From: an uncultured Pirellulaceae bacterium
GTDB taxonomy: Bacteria; Planctomycetota; Planctomycetia; Pirellulales; Pirellulaceae
Reading direction: 5' to 3'
DNA: 64,000 nt
NCBI GenBank assembly: GCA_905480235.1
Contig: CAJQPP010000047.1
Coordinates: 1-64,000, forward strand
The position numbers and the translations under genes are program-made. The notes under the pieces are model-generated. The model was not told the origin of the DNA, did not search any database, and worked only from the letters and a program-made list of their open reading frames with translations. Shown piece after piece: positions 34,867-43,596 of the stretch (position 1 is the first letter of the stretch; the number at the start of each line of letters is the position of its first letter).

Positions 34867-36219
34867 TTATTCACTGCCTACACAATATAGCCACTCTTGC
34901 TTGTCGCGTTGGGGACCATCTGCAACTCGCAAGTAAATTCGGTTGTCGACAAACGTCGGTGTGGCGTAAGCGGAATCCCCCAATTGATTTTCGGCCACGA
35001 TTTCTAAACCTTCGGGACTAGGTTGGAAGACAAATGTCGTTCCATTTTCGACGGAAAGGTAAATATTCCCGCCCGCCAGGACGGGGGACGCACTCACGCG
35101 ACCGGCCAACCGTTCGGACCACATTTCTTTCCCGTCTTCGGCGCGCCAGCAGTAGGCAGCTCCTGTGTCTGCCAGGCAATAGAGGTATCCGTCGTAGTAC
35201 AACATCGATTGCTCGTAGCATTTGGCTTTGTTTTCCCAAACAATCTCACCCGAGCCATCGGCTTTGATGCCCATGGTGCGAGAAGTGGGATAACCGCCGC
35301 TCACAAAAACCATATCATCGGACCAGACTGCCGTTCCGCAGGTTACCGACCAAGGCCCAGGCGCACGCCAATTCTCTTCGCCACTGGCTGGATTGTAGGA
35401 GGTGGTTGCGTTTGCCCCACTGATAATCATTTGTTCTTTGCCCGCCACATTGGCAATCACGGGAGTCGAGTAACTGGTGTCGGTATCTCGGGCAATCCGC
35501 CAGACTTCGTCACCCGTTTTCTTATTGAGGGAAACGATGCTGCCATCCCGTTCGCACTCGCTCGAAACGATGACGGTATCTTTGTACAGCACGGGTGATG
35601 ATCCGAAACCGAACTGGTACCGTTTGGGAAGAAATTTTGCAGCCTCCTTTTCCCACAAAATTTTGCCTTCGAGATTGAGCGCTGCAATCTGAGCAGCCCC
35701 ATTATTATTGAAAACAGCGAATAGCTGTTCACCGTCGCTGACAACCGTAGACGAAGCGTGCGTGTTGGTGGGATAGATGCGCGGGTTGAAGTTCCCGCTG
35801 TTGACGACGGTGACCCAATTCTCCGCACCCGTGTTCTTATTAAAGCTGACCACGGATTGAGTTTTCGCTTGGGTGTCGGAAGTCGCCAAAATCACTTGGT
35901 CACCCACGACGGTCGGCGACGCATGTCCGCGACCTGGAATGGCAGTTTTCCAGATCACGTTTTTCGTTTCGCTCCAGGACGTGACCGGTTGTTGATCAAT
36001 GACAATGCCGTTTCGATTTGGGCCACGCCAAGCCATCCATGGTCCTGCGACCAATTCTTTCGTCACGCCGTCCTGCGCGGAATCGGAAAGATGCTGGGCT
36101 GTGACGGATTCTACGGTGCTCTGGGCCTGGCAACCGCTGACGCAGACAACCACTCCCAACCAGGCTATCAAAATCGGTTGGGTGGCGTTCAAAATATTCA
36201 AATCAAAGATGCGGCGCAT
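34867..36219 (-). CDS. PQQ-like beta-propeller lipoprotein
   Basis: 450-residue lipoprotein: signal with lipobox VSGC at Cys30. The mature protein has repeated PQQ/quinoprotein-type motifs (WMAWRGPNRNGI, NVIWKTAIPGRGHASPTV, VVSFNKNTGAENWVT, DGSIVSLNKKTGDEVWRIA, YCWRAEDGKEMWSERL). The first ~50 residues after the lipobox have the GPWMAWRGPNRNG start typical of planctomycete PQQ-repeat proteins. No quinone ligands can be identified, so this may be a structural scaffold, resembling BamB, and not a dehydrogenase. Upstream of the NHL gene and divergent from pepD with ~215 bp between. Confidence 0.9.
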   Translation of the reverse strand: MRRIFDLNILNATQPILIAWLGVVVCVSGCQAQSTVESVTAQHLSDSAQDGVTKELVAGPWMAWRGPNRNGIVIDQQPVTSWSETKNVIWKTAIPGRGHASPTVVGDQVILATSDTQAKTQSVVSFNKNTGAENWVTVVNSGNFNPRIYPTNTHASSTVVSDGEQLFAVFNNNGAAQIAALNLEGKILWEKEAAKFLPKRYQFGFGSSPVLYKDTVIVSSECERDGSIVSLNKKTGDEVWRIARDTDTSYSTPVIANVAGKEQMIISGANATTSYNPASGEENWRAPGPWSVTCGTAVWSDDMVFVSGGYPTSRTMGIKADGSGEIVWENKAKCYEQSMLYYDGYLYCLADTGAAYCWRAEDGKEMWSERLAGRVSASPVLAGGNIYLSVENGTTFVFQPSPEGLEIVAENQLGDSAYATPTFVDNRIYLRVADGPQRDKQEWLYCVGSE

Positions 36220-36433
36220 GCCATGGTCCTCAATTACTTGCGGGAGTGGACGGAAAAGGAATGAACGGATTTTGATTGTTCCGGCAAATCTTGTCCACAG
36301 AGCTTGCGTACAACTTCAACAATCGTCCATGCGGGCGTAAACTAACGGTGCTTCGACCCAATCCAAGTTGCGGGTTGGGAGAACGTTTTTACAGAATCGT
36401 GCCCCCTGCTTTCCCAGGCGAGAGAATTTATCC

Positions 36434-37894
36434 ATGAGCGAACAAGTCCGAAAACTGGAACCAAGCAACCTGTGGAATCATTTCGCGGACTTGAACGAAG
36501 TCCCGCGAGCATCAAAAAAAGAAGAGCGAGTGATAGCGTTCATGCGGCAATTTGGGGAGAAACTGGGATTCGATACGGTCGTGGATGAGGTCGGCAATGT
36601 GATTATTCGCAAGCCAGCCACACCGGGCATGGAAAATCGCATGCCGATCGTGATGCAATCGCACCTTGATATGGTGCACCAGAAAAACGCCGATACCCAG
36701 TTCGATTTTGATTCTCAAGGTATCCAGATGATCGTCGAGGATGATTGGGTCAAAGCCAATGGCACCACGTTGGGTGCCGATAATGGAATTGGGGTTGCCA
36801 CCATTATGGCGTTGTTGGCCAGTGATGACATTGCTCACCCACCTTTAGAAGCTTTATTTACGATCGACGAAGAAACCGGGATGACGGGCGCGATCGGATT
36901 GCAGGGTGGAATGCTGCAGGGCGATATTCTGTTGAACCTGGATACCGAGGAAGACAACGAGTTGACCATTGGTTGCGCGGGTGGAGTGGATGTCACGGCC
37001 CAACGCAGCTTCACGATGGAATCGGCTCCTCAGGGATATCAGGGTTTTCGCATCGCTGTTAGAGGTCTCAAAGGTGGCCACTCAGGTGTCGATATTCACT
37101 TGGGGAGAGGCAATGCCAATAAATTGATGAACCGTTTGCTGTGGCACGCTAGTCAAAATTTCCAAGCTAGAATTGCGGAGATCGACGGTGGTGGTTTGCG
37201 AAATGCGATCCCACGTGAGTCGTTTGCCATTATCGGCGTTCCGGCCGAGCAAAATGCCGCGTTGGCTGCGTACATGGCGGAAGTGGCTGAGGTGATCCGA
37301 GCCGAATATCAACTCACAGATCCGGATGCGGAAGTGGTTTGCGAATCGGCGGACGCTCCCGAGCAAGTGTTACCAATGGATCTTCAAAAATGTTTGCTGG
37401 GCGTCGTCTACGCGGTACCCAACGGGATTCATCGCATGAGCCCGGCCATTGCGGACTTGGTGCAAACCTCGAACAATTTGGCTCGAGTATTGGTAAAAGA
37501 TGGAGCCCTGACACTGGGTTGCTTGACGCGTAGTAGCGTCAACAGCGAGCGAGATGATCTTGCGACGGCCATCTTCGCCCTCTTCGATTTACTGGATGCC
37601 GATATCGAATTTGGCGGGCGGTACCCCGGTTGGAAACCTGTACCCGATTCGACCATCGTCAAATTAATGAGCGATTTATATGAAGAGATGCATGAAGATT
37701 CCGCCCATGTCGCCGCATGCCATGCCGGTTTGGAGTGTGGCATTCTAGGGACGCACTACCCGGACATGCAGATGATTAGTTTCGGCCCGAACATCGAGGG
37801 TGCGCATTCGCCAGACGAAAGAGTACAGATTAGCAGTGTGCAAAAATATTGGAAATATTTACTGGAAACCCTGCAACGCATTCCCACCGCATAG
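36434..37894 (+). CDS. pepD: Aminoacyl-histidine dipeptidase (PepD, M20C)
   Basis: Cytoplasmic dizinc dipeptidase that cleaves carnosine-like and other unspecific dipeptides. From the ATG at 36434 the product is 486 aa, nearly the E. coli PepD length; the in-frame start 22 codons upstream has no family similarity. Metal-site motifs: His77 and Asp79 in QSHLDM, GADNGIGVA, DEETGMTGA and the C-terminal HAGLECG. The lid domain contains the conserved GLKGGHSGVDIH block. It is followed by a MazG-like gene after 26 bp and the two probably share a transcript. Confidence 0.95.
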   Translation: MSEQVRKLEPSNLWNHFADLNEVPRASKKEERVIAFMRQFGEKLGFDTVVDEVGNVIIRKPATPGMENRMPIVMQSHLDMVHQKNADTQFDFDSQGIQMIVEDDWVKANGTTLGADNGIGVATIMALLASDDIAHPPLEALFTIDEETGMTGAIGLQGGMLQGDILLNLDTEEDNELTIGCAGGVDVTAQRSFTMESAPQGYQGFRIAVRGLKGGHSGVDIHLGRGNANKLMNRLLWHASQNFQARIAEIDGGGLRNAIPRESFAIIGVPAEQNAALAAYMAEVAEVIRAEYQLTDPDAEVVCESADAPEQVLPMDLQKCLLGVVYAVPNGIHRMSPAIADLVQTSNNLARVLVKDGALTLGCLTRSSVNSERDDLATAIFALFDLLDADIEFGGRYPGWKPVPDSTIVKLMSDLYEEMHEDSAHVAACHAGLECGILGTHYPDMQMISFGPNIEGAHSPDERVQISSVQKYWKYLLETLQRIPTA

Positions 37895-37920
37895 CGGCGA
37901 AAAGAACGGAGTGAATCATT

Positions 37921-38250
37921 ATGAGTTTTGAGATTTTGCGCAAATCCAATGAAGCTAGGCATCTGGAATGGGCGGGCGGTGATTCGTTGCCGCTGTCCTT
38001 TCGCGGCGTCGAGCTGGGCGGCGAAGCGGGTGAGGCTTGCAACGAAATCAAGAAGATCGAAAGGATTCGTTTGGGGTTGGTTGGTGGCAAGGAAGATCTC
38101 GGGGCGTTGGCGGAGGAATTAGCGGATGTGATCATCTGTGCAGATCTAATCGCCATGGACCTAGGGATTGATTTAGGCGAGGCGGTGGCCAAAAAATTCA
38201 ATCGAACCTCCACCAAGTACGGCTTGGAGAGCATGTATCAGAGTGAATGA
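37921..38250 (+). CDS. MazG-like nucleotide pyrophosphohydrolase
   Basis: 109-residue all-alpha NTP pyrophosphohydrolase. Metal-binding acidic residues follow the MazG pattern: GGEAGEACNEIKK (ExxE) and EELADVIICADLIA (ExxD). Single-domain MazG-like proteins hydrolyse non-canonical or excess dNTPs to monophosphates, for housecleaning. The gene lies 26 bp downstream of pepD, so co-expression is likely, although the two activities are not obviously related. Most similar in layout to phage/bacterial single-domain MazG-like proteins; it lacks the second domain of E. coli MazG. Confidence 0.9.
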   Translation: MSFEILRKSNEARHLEWAGGDSLPLSFRGVELGGEAGEACNEIKKIERIRLGLVGGKEDLGALAEELADVIICADLIAMDLGIDLGEAVAKKFNRTSTKYGLESMYQSE

Positions 38251-38581
38251 ACGAGCATGGGTGATGCTTAAACGGACACCCGCGACGCTTCTTTAACCGC
38301 GTTTGCGCCGCCCTAGATGCCTAGGGGCTTTCTGTGGGCTTGGGGACTCTCTGTTTGCCAAGAATGACCGCCGCCGGATGTCGCTCTGCACAGTCTCGCG
38401 CACGGGTTCGGATTTATGAAATCGCGAAAAATTCGACTTCTTGGTCAAGTTTTGTGGAGTTTTGCAGCAATAAGGTTTTTCGGGAAAAACTATTAGAGCG
38501 GTTGTTAGGGGGCGGGTTTATCGGAACTAGGTAAAGCTGGGGGGCATCTCCAGCATCCCGTTTTACTGATTTTTTTCAGGT

Positions 38582-38713
38582 CCTAACGATTGTCCGGTTT
38601 GTGCGACAAGCCGGCAGCGAAATTTGCAATTCCTTGGCAGACATATCGGACACACCCCGCGATTGGAACCTACCTTTCGTTAGGTCAATTATCGTCGACA
38701 CCAAAGGGAGGTG
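38582..38713 (+). promoter_or_regulatory. Structured leader and strong ribosome site upstream of the secreted-protein gene
   Basis: In the 466-bp spacer after the MazG-like gene. An outer stem CCTAACGA (38582-38589) with TCGTTAGG (38677-38684) encloses a hairpin CCGGTTTGT / ACAAGCCGG (38594-38602, 38606-38614; one G-U pair). TGTCCG (38591-38596) can pair instead with CGGACA (38647-38652), which would compete with that hairpin. GGGAGGTG (38706-38713) is an unusually strong ribosome site for this window. The upstream half (38251-38581) holds only a weak hairpin near 38536-38553 followed by T-rich sequence; nothing else is seen. Confidence 0.4.
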
Positions 38714-38716
38714 AAT

Positions 38717-39205
38717 ATGTCACGCACCAAAAAAATAACAATGGGATTCGCTGCTCTTGCGGTTGTTTGCTCGCTGCTGTTTTGGAAAGCAAACATCAGC
38801 GAAACACACGCCGCAGCTGAAACAGTGTTTCCTGAAATGTGGAACGAAATGGAATTGCCCGTTGTTCCTGACACGACCATCACCGAGGTCAGTCAAATTT
38901 TCCAGGACGGCAAAGGCATCTCGATCAAACTTGAATCCGACATGCCTCTTGGAGATTTCACAAAATTACTGGAAGACGAGTTTTTCGAGCGTGATTTTGA
39001 CATCTATATTCCGGACGAAGAGTCCGCCACGAAGTATTCCAACACGTACGACTCCGAAAATGCTGATGTCACAGTGAACGCTTCCAGCGATCCTGCAAAT
39101 CCATCGAGGTCCATTGCTAATATCGTGGTCAAACATAACGCTGCGATCCCCCGATCACTTTCGAGTCAAGCCATTAAAAACACGTCAGCTTTTTACGCTA
39201 ACTAG
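38717..39205 (+). CDS. Small exported protein of unknown function
   Basis: 162-residue product starting at the ATG at 38717, chosen because GGGAGG ends 5 bp upstream; the GTG six bases earlier overlaps that site. A basic N-terminus and a hydrophobic stretch (about residues 8-24) act as signal peptide or membrane anchor, ending near THAAAE. The mature part is acidic, with TTITEVSQIFQDGKGISI and FEREFDIYIP-like segments (residues ~50-105) and a Ser/Asn-rich tail. It resembles small secretin-/STN-like alpha-beta domains in pattern (short alpha plus beta turns), but I cannot support that assignment. It stands alone between a structured leader and a very strong terminator, so it is probably an abundant, separately controlled product. 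Confidence 0.72.
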   Translation: MSRTKKITMGFAALAVVCSLLFWKANISETHAAAETVFPEMWNEMELPVVPDTTITEVSQIFQDGKGISIKLESDMPLGDFTKLLEDEFFERDFDIYIPDEESATKYSNTYDSENADVTVNASSDPANPSRSIANIVVKHNAAIPRSLSSQAIKNTSAFYAN

Positions 39206-39387
39206 TCTGTGACAGACAACTTCCGAAACTAAAACTGCCGACAATTCAAATGGGACTGCGAAGTGCAACCTCCTATTTTCGGCAACCGAATGCGAGCGAT
39301 TTCGTAAACACGATTCAGAAAGTGGCACAGCCATCCGGCTGTTACGGCATCATCGACGCGGTTAAATTTTACCCGTAAATTATTTTG

Positions 39388-39437
39388 AATCCGCGTCTGC
39401 ATCTTCATCTTATGATGATGCGACGCGGATTTTTTTC
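39388..39437 (+). terminator. Very strong Rho-independent terminator
   Basis: AATCCGCGTC (39388-39397) pairs perfectly with GACGCGGATT (39422-39431); inside, GCATC pairs with GATGC, giving ~15 pairs with one bulge. Followed by a seven-T run. It lies 183 bp after the stop of the exported-protein gene, so the transcript has a long 3' UTR (39206-39387) that includes a smaller stem ACAGCC/GGCTGT (39327-39342); the 3' UTR could hold a small RNA. Confidence 0.85.
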
Positions 39438-39588
39438 ATGATTTTCAAACACCATTTGCGAAACAGCGGTGAGTCCGCAGTTTATCTATTCAGGTGCGAG
39501 GTGGGCATTTGGTATCGTCAAAAATGGCGGGCAGATGTAGCATCGCTATTCCGACTAGATTACTGGGACTTGTTAAGGAAAATTTGTC

Positions 39589-40083
39589 ATGCCGAAAGTA
39601 CCCCAAGGGAAATCATTCTTTGTTTTGGCGTTACTTATTTTGGTGTGTGTGGGCGGTGGGGCCGTGATTGGCATCCTCACTGCCGGTGGGATTAGCTCAT
39701 GGTATACCCAGCTGAACCAACCCTCGTGGACGCCCCCTAATTGGCTGTTTGGGCCGGTGTGGACAGCGCTCTATACGATGATGGCCATCAGCATGTGGCT
39801 AGTCTGGAAAACGGGAATTGAGAGCGGTAAAAGTACTCGTCTCGCGGCGACTCTTTTCGGAGTTCAATTGGCCCTTAATTTTCTTTGGACACCGATGTTT
39901 TTTTCGTTTCACCAAATGATTTGGGCATTGGCCATTATCGTCCTGCTGTGGTTTCTCATAGGAATCACCATTTTTCATTTCAAGCGGTATCAATCTTTAG
40001 CAGCCGGATTACTGATCCCTTACCTGCTGTGGGTGACGTACGCGACGTCACTTAATGCGGGATTTATTTGGTTGAATCAGTAA
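39589..40083 (+). CDS. tspO: TspO/MBR family membrane protein
   Basis: Five-helix membrane protein of the translocator/benzodiazepine-receptor family, 164 aa. Family residues are visible: WYTQLNQPSWTPPNWLFGPVW split over residues 40-60 (the W-PP-W-FGPVW core), LNFLWTPMFF in helix 3, and the LWVTYATSLNAGFIWLN ending. Bacterial TspO binds and degrades porphyrins and is linked to light, oxygen or stress responses. The ATG at 39589 follows AAGGAAAATTTGTC with AAGGA 9 bp upstream. Monocistronic; convergent with marC. Confidence 0.94.
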   Translation: MPKVPQGKSFFVLALLILVCVGGGAVIGILTAGGISSWYTQLNQPSWTPPNWLFGPVWTALYTMMAISMWLVWKTGIESGKSTRLAATLFGVQLALNFLWTPMFFSFHQMIWALAIIVLLWFLIGITIFHFKRYQSLAAGLLIPYLLWVTYATSLNAGFIWLNQ

Positions 40084-40086
40084 CCC

Positions 40087-40103
40087 GGGCCTGTCACCGG
40101 CCC
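40087..40103. terminator. Short inverted repeat in the tspO/marC convergent spacer
   Basis: GGGCC (40087-40091) with GGCCC (40099-40103), 7-nt loop, directly after the tspO stop; no T-run. Confidence 0.3.
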
Positions 40104-40186
40104 GCTTGCCGCACTCGGTTTACGGAACAAAAGTGAGCCAGCAAAAGCATGCGGGATCCACCCGCGAGGCAAGATCGGAAGCCGGG

Positions 40187-40753
40187 TTAAGACAACAGAT
40201 GGGAGCGAATCAGCTTGATTGCAATTCCCAGTAAAACGACGCCGAATACCTTGCGCAGCACCGATAATCCAGCGCTGCCCAGTTTCTTTTCAAACCAGTC
40301 GCTACAGCCAAGCACCAGGTAGACGAGAGCGAGATTAAGACCGATCCCCAGCAAAATACTGATTGGCGCAAATTCAGATTTTAAAGTGAGTATGGTGGTC
40401 AACGTACCAGCGCCGGCGATTATGGGAAAAGCCAGCGGTACGATCGCGTTAGTTTCACCACTTAAATCATGTTTAAAGAGATCGACGCCAAGCACCATTT
40501 CGATTCCCAGCGCAAGGATCACCAAGGCGCCTGCCACTGCGAATGACGCCGTATCCATACCAAACACATGTAGGATGCGCTCTCCCAGAACGAGGAAAGC
40601 CACCATTAGCAGCCCCGCGGTCAACGTCGCCTTTTTCGCCTGGATATCGCCACACCGGGCTTTCATGTCAACGACGAGTGGCAAGGAACCCAAAATGTCA
40701 ATAACGGAAAACAGAATGATCGTGACCGAAATGGTCTCTTTGAAGTAAAGCAT
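40187..40753 (-). CDS. MarC family integral membrane protein
   Basis: 188-residue polytopic protein of the MarC/UPF0056 family with six predicted helices. Conserved features: FSVIDILGSLPLVVD near the N-terminus, FAVAGALVILALGIEMV, and PLAFPIIAGAGTLTTI in the middle (the PxAxPxxAGPG signature variant). The family was once linked to multidrug resistance, but that role was withdrawn and no transport substrate is established. No ribosome site evident before the ATG. Single gene. Confidence 0.92.
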   Translation of the reverse strand: MLYFKETISVTIILFSVIDILGSLPLVVDMKARCGDIQAKKATLTAGLLMVAFLVLGERILHVFGMDTASFAVAGALVILALGIEMVLGVDLFKHDLSGETNAIVPLAFPIIAGAGTLTTILTLKSEFAPISILLGIGLNLALVYLVLGCSDWFEKKLGSAGLSVLRKVFGVVLLGIAIKLIRSHLLS

Positions 40754-40966
40754 AGCCTTCCTTTTTTATGAAAGTTTCCAGTGCTTGATTGCTCAGGTGG
40801 AGCTCGAGACCGATCTCTGCAGGTGCCTTTTAACGATGTCCAATCGCGCAAACGGCCCGAGGCATCATGTCTCGATCAAGCGGTCGGATAGAACCGAAAA
40901 CGAAAAATCCGTGATCTTTAGAAAAGCACGGGTCGCAAATTCCAATAATGGCTCGTGTTGAGCGAA

Positions 40967-41125
40967 TTATTCCGTGACTTCTAAATCCTGATATGTCACT
41001 TTGGGACTGCAAATGGCTTGCGCGACGGTTTGCATGTGCGCACGATAAGAACCGCAAGCCCAGGGCGTTTGTTCGCCGGGCTCCAGCATTTCAGCGTTCC
41101 ATTTGTGTGGCATAATGATTTGCAT
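40967..41125 (-). CDS. Possible 52-residue protein
   Basis: Short open frame in the 574-bp spacer between marC and the next plus-strand gene: begins MQIIMPHKWNAEML and ends VTYQDLEVTE, then TAA. Codon use is like that of neighbouring genes, with two Trp and two Cys. There is no recognisable ribosome site, the frame is open upstream without a better start, and I recognise no family. The rest of the spacer (40754-40966 and 41126-41327) shows no other feature; a TATAAT at 41152-41157 has no matching -35 box. Confidence 0.32.
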   Translation of the reverse strand: MQIIMPHKWNAEMLEPGEQTPWACGSYRAHMQTVAQAICSPKVTYQDLEVTE

Positions 41126-41327
41126 AACGCGGATAAATCTATTCGAGATGATATAATCGTCAACACCAAAATTTCAGAAATTTGAAAGGTCTGACTTCCC
41201 CATGCATTAGACACCTATTCCTAGCAGAAGTTCGGTCCCGTTGGGTCGATTGGGAAGATTGAAAGTCAGTGGTTCGCGAGTCAAGGATAAAACGGCTTAC
41301 ACGTATACGGTTCTCAGGCACAATCAC

Positions 41328-42512
41328 ATGAATGAAAATGAAATTGTTTACCTGGAAACCCGTATGGATAGGTTTCAGGGGCGCTGGCAAGCGATGTCGA
41401 GGATTGCACGCATGGGGATTGTGGCATCGCTTTTCTCTGCCATCGGATTATTGACCTGCGGTTTTCAAGCCTGGATTCCGTTCATGTCGATGCCTTTCTC
41501 TGTGATTGGCTTACTTATCGGAATGACGGCTTTTCTGGCTGGCCTCTATCACAATTTACGCCGAGACGGCTTCTGGTTTCCTTTAAGCGGAGTGGTTTTA
41601 GGCGCGTTGGGGTTGTCGATCGCGCTGGCCGGTTGGTACGGCGTGCTCGAATCGCGAGAGCAAGAACGGCTTCTTCAGAAGCGGCAAGCGGTGTCCGAGA
41701 TCCGACAGCGATTTCTCGGTGCTTGGACGAAAAATAAGGGTGAGTTACAGCAGGATTTGGAGTTAACCGAGGCCGGAAGTCTGTTGTGGATCGGCGCCAC
41801 CGACCGAGACGGGTCAGCCAAACAAGCGGTCGCAAAATTTGAGGTAAGTGATTCCGTCCTGGTCGTTTCATTCACGAGCGGGGAGGGCGAAAAGCAACGT
41901 GCACTGATTCGCTATGGTGCGGATTGGTCACAACAGAATGAGTTGCTGCTGAGTCAGCGAAGGTCGATATCAGGCGAGACCGACTTCGATTTAAGTGGCG
42001 TGTGGAGGCGAAAATCCAAACCACGCGATTTAACGGAGTTGGAACAGGAAATCGCCGGCTATCAAAAAACACTGACGACCTTGCTGACGCAGGACCGCCG
42101 CATGACGCAACTAGCCACAAAATTTGAGGGGAGTCGCCAACAACTATTGGCAAACCTCCAGCCCTACGCGGATGGGAAGCCTCATGACGATCAATGGGAT
42201 ATTTGGGCCCGAGAACTTTCATCGTTGCGTGAGCAATTAGATTATTTGGAACTTCGCCAACCCAAATTAAAGCAAGCCATCATGCGGTTAGAGGCGGCCA
42301 TTGATCGCAAAATGCGAAAGGTCGAACTGGACGAAGTCCGTATTGACCATCAGCAACTGGCAGATCTGCTTTTGACCTCCGAGCGATTGGACGAAGAGCT
42401 AAAAATATTGAAGCAACAGCAAGCCGTCGAGCAAGTAATTTTGCGACAAACGGTCGATCGTGAAATGCAGCAAAAATCTGCCGAGGCGGCAAACGGAAAT
42501 AAAGTTCCCTAA
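41328..42512 (+). CDS. Membrane protein with three helices and a C-terminal coiled coil, function unknown
   Basis: 394 residues from the ATG at 41328; a TTG 29 codons earlier is in frame but less likely. Three transmembrane helices (about residues 28-46, 52-74, 83-106) form an N-terminal membrane unit like those of DUF4190-type proteins. A soluble region (about 110-235) has an ESR...LGAWTKNKGELQQDLELTEAG... layout of a small beta domain (LLWIGATDRD, VLVVSFTSGEGE). The last ~150 residues are heptad-like and strongly charged (ELEQEIAGYQKTLTTLL, LSSLREQLDYLELRQ), pointing to a coiled coil. I recognise no enzyme motif. Single gene, convergent with an HNH gene. Confidence 0.7.
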   Translation: MNENEIVYLETRMDRFQGRWQAMSRIARMGIVASLFSAIGLLTCGFQAWIPFMSMPFSVIGLLIGMTAFLAGLYHNLRRDGFWFPLSGVVLGALGLSIALAGWYGVLESREQERLLQKRQAVSEIRQRFLGAWTKNKGELQQDLELTEAGSLLWIGATDRDGSAKQAVAKFEVSDSVLVVSFTSGEGEKQRALIRYGADWSQQNELLLSQRRSISGETDFDLSGVWRRKSKPRDLTELEQEIAGYQKTLTTLLTQDRRMTQLATKFEGSRQQLLANLQPYADGKPHDDQWDIWARELSSLREQLDYLELRQPKLKQAIMRLEAAIDRKMRKVELDEVRIDHQQLADLLLTSERLDEELKILKQQQAVEQVILRQTVDREMQQKSAEAANGNKVP

Positions 42513-42550
42513 TTGCGAAATGCCTTACGCGGCTTTCGTCGACCCGCTGC

Positions 42551-43144
42551 CTATTCCAACTCGGCGTTCCAGTAGGCTTCGCTGAGAAACTTTTTCCAAC
42601 TCTCAAATTGCATCGTATGTCGAGAATAGGCAGGGCTCCATGAGGGCCGCTCCGGTTGTTTTTTTAACCGCATACCGGCTCGCTCGGGAATGCGATCGGC
42701 TTTTGAGTGGTTGCAGGAAACGCAAGCTAAAACGCAATTTTCCCAAGATGACTTGCCACCCTGTGCTCGCGGTAAAACGTGATCAATCGTCAGGGCGTCG
42801 GGTTTTGGCTGCACGCCACAGTATTGGCAAGTGAATTTATCCCGTTTGAAAATGTTTCGTCGGCTGAAGGTAACCGATGCTTTGGGTAAGCGGTCAAAGG
42901 AAACCAGTGTGATGACTTCGGGGACACGAAAACGCTGAGCGACCGCTTGTACAAACGGCTCGTCATCATCGGGAATTAACTCGGCCCAATCATTCCAATC
43001 AAACAATTGATAGGAATCCGGGCAGACGACGCGAGCGGTTCCCGCAAACACCATCGTCAAAGAACGAGCGACGGATGTCACGTTTACAGGTTGCCAGTTC
43101 CTGTTCAAAACCAGCGTAGGCCGTTGTAACGCGTTTGCAACCAC
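42551..43144 (-). CDS. HNH endonuclease family protein
   Basis: 197 aa. The HNH core lies at about residues 105-155: FTCQYCGVQPKPDALTIDHV (Cys-x2-Cys and IDHV with the catalytic His), GGKSSWENCVLACVSCN (Asn and the second Cys-x2-Cys) and the final HNH-type residues CNHSKADR. The N-terminal ~90 residues (TLVLNRNWQPVNVTSVARSL) are the extension found in a widespread group of bacterial HNH proteins in which it precedes the nuclease domain. The target is unknown; these chromosomal copies are usually not part of restriction or CRISPR systems. No neighbouring methyltransferase. Confidence 0.92.
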   Translation of the reverse strand: MVANALQRPTLVLNRNWQPVNVTSVARSLTMVFAGTARVVCPDSYQLFDWNDWAELIPDDDEPFVQAVAQRFRVPEVITLVSFDRLPKASVTFSRRNIFKRDKFTCQYCGVQPKPDALTIDHVLPRAQGGKSSWENCVLACVSCNHSKADRIPERAGMRLKKQPERPSWSPAYSRHTMQFESWKKFLSEAYWNAELE

Positions 43145-43596
43145 GATGCTTATCTCCCCCGTAATTTACCTTCTGATCCGCTGCGAGCTTGTGCTGCTGG
43201 ATAAACAGCCTGACGAACAACTCCAGCTCAATTTGTATTGTTGGAGTGTTTGCGTCTCAGCCTCGCTTTTTAACGCTCCCCTTTGTTTGTCCCGTGTCAA
43301 TAAAGGACAATTAACAGATGGCTGCGGTGTATGTTCCGTCCGGTCGAGATGTCATATTATAGGAAAAAGGTCCAATCGCCAAAAATCAGAACCGGGCAGG
43401 GGTCATACACTCGATAAGAATGCTGTATTTTCAGTGGTTATCCGCGTACAGAACGCTAATTGCAGAAGAAAACACATCGAATCAAGTGGTTCGGCAACTA
43501 GCTCCGGGGGGGATCAACTGGCAGCTGCATGTGCATGAAGGGGACTGTTTCATGAACGTTTTTTTGTTGGGAAAAGTGATGGTTAAAGGAATTACG

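Noticed and set aside
38334-38534. 66-codon plus-strand frame upstream of the exported-protein gene
   Set aside because: Non-ATG start, no ribosome site, low-complexity end and no conserved pattern; unlikely to be a gene.
38665-38696. ECF-type promoter (GGAACC ... GTC) before the exported-protein gene
   Set aside because: The spacing between the two boxes (13 or 22 bp) does not fit the usual 16-17 bp.
43420-43596. Upstream extension of the DUF1080 gene
   Set aside because: The added 59 residues precede a clean signal peptide, and AAGGA supports the ATG at 43597.
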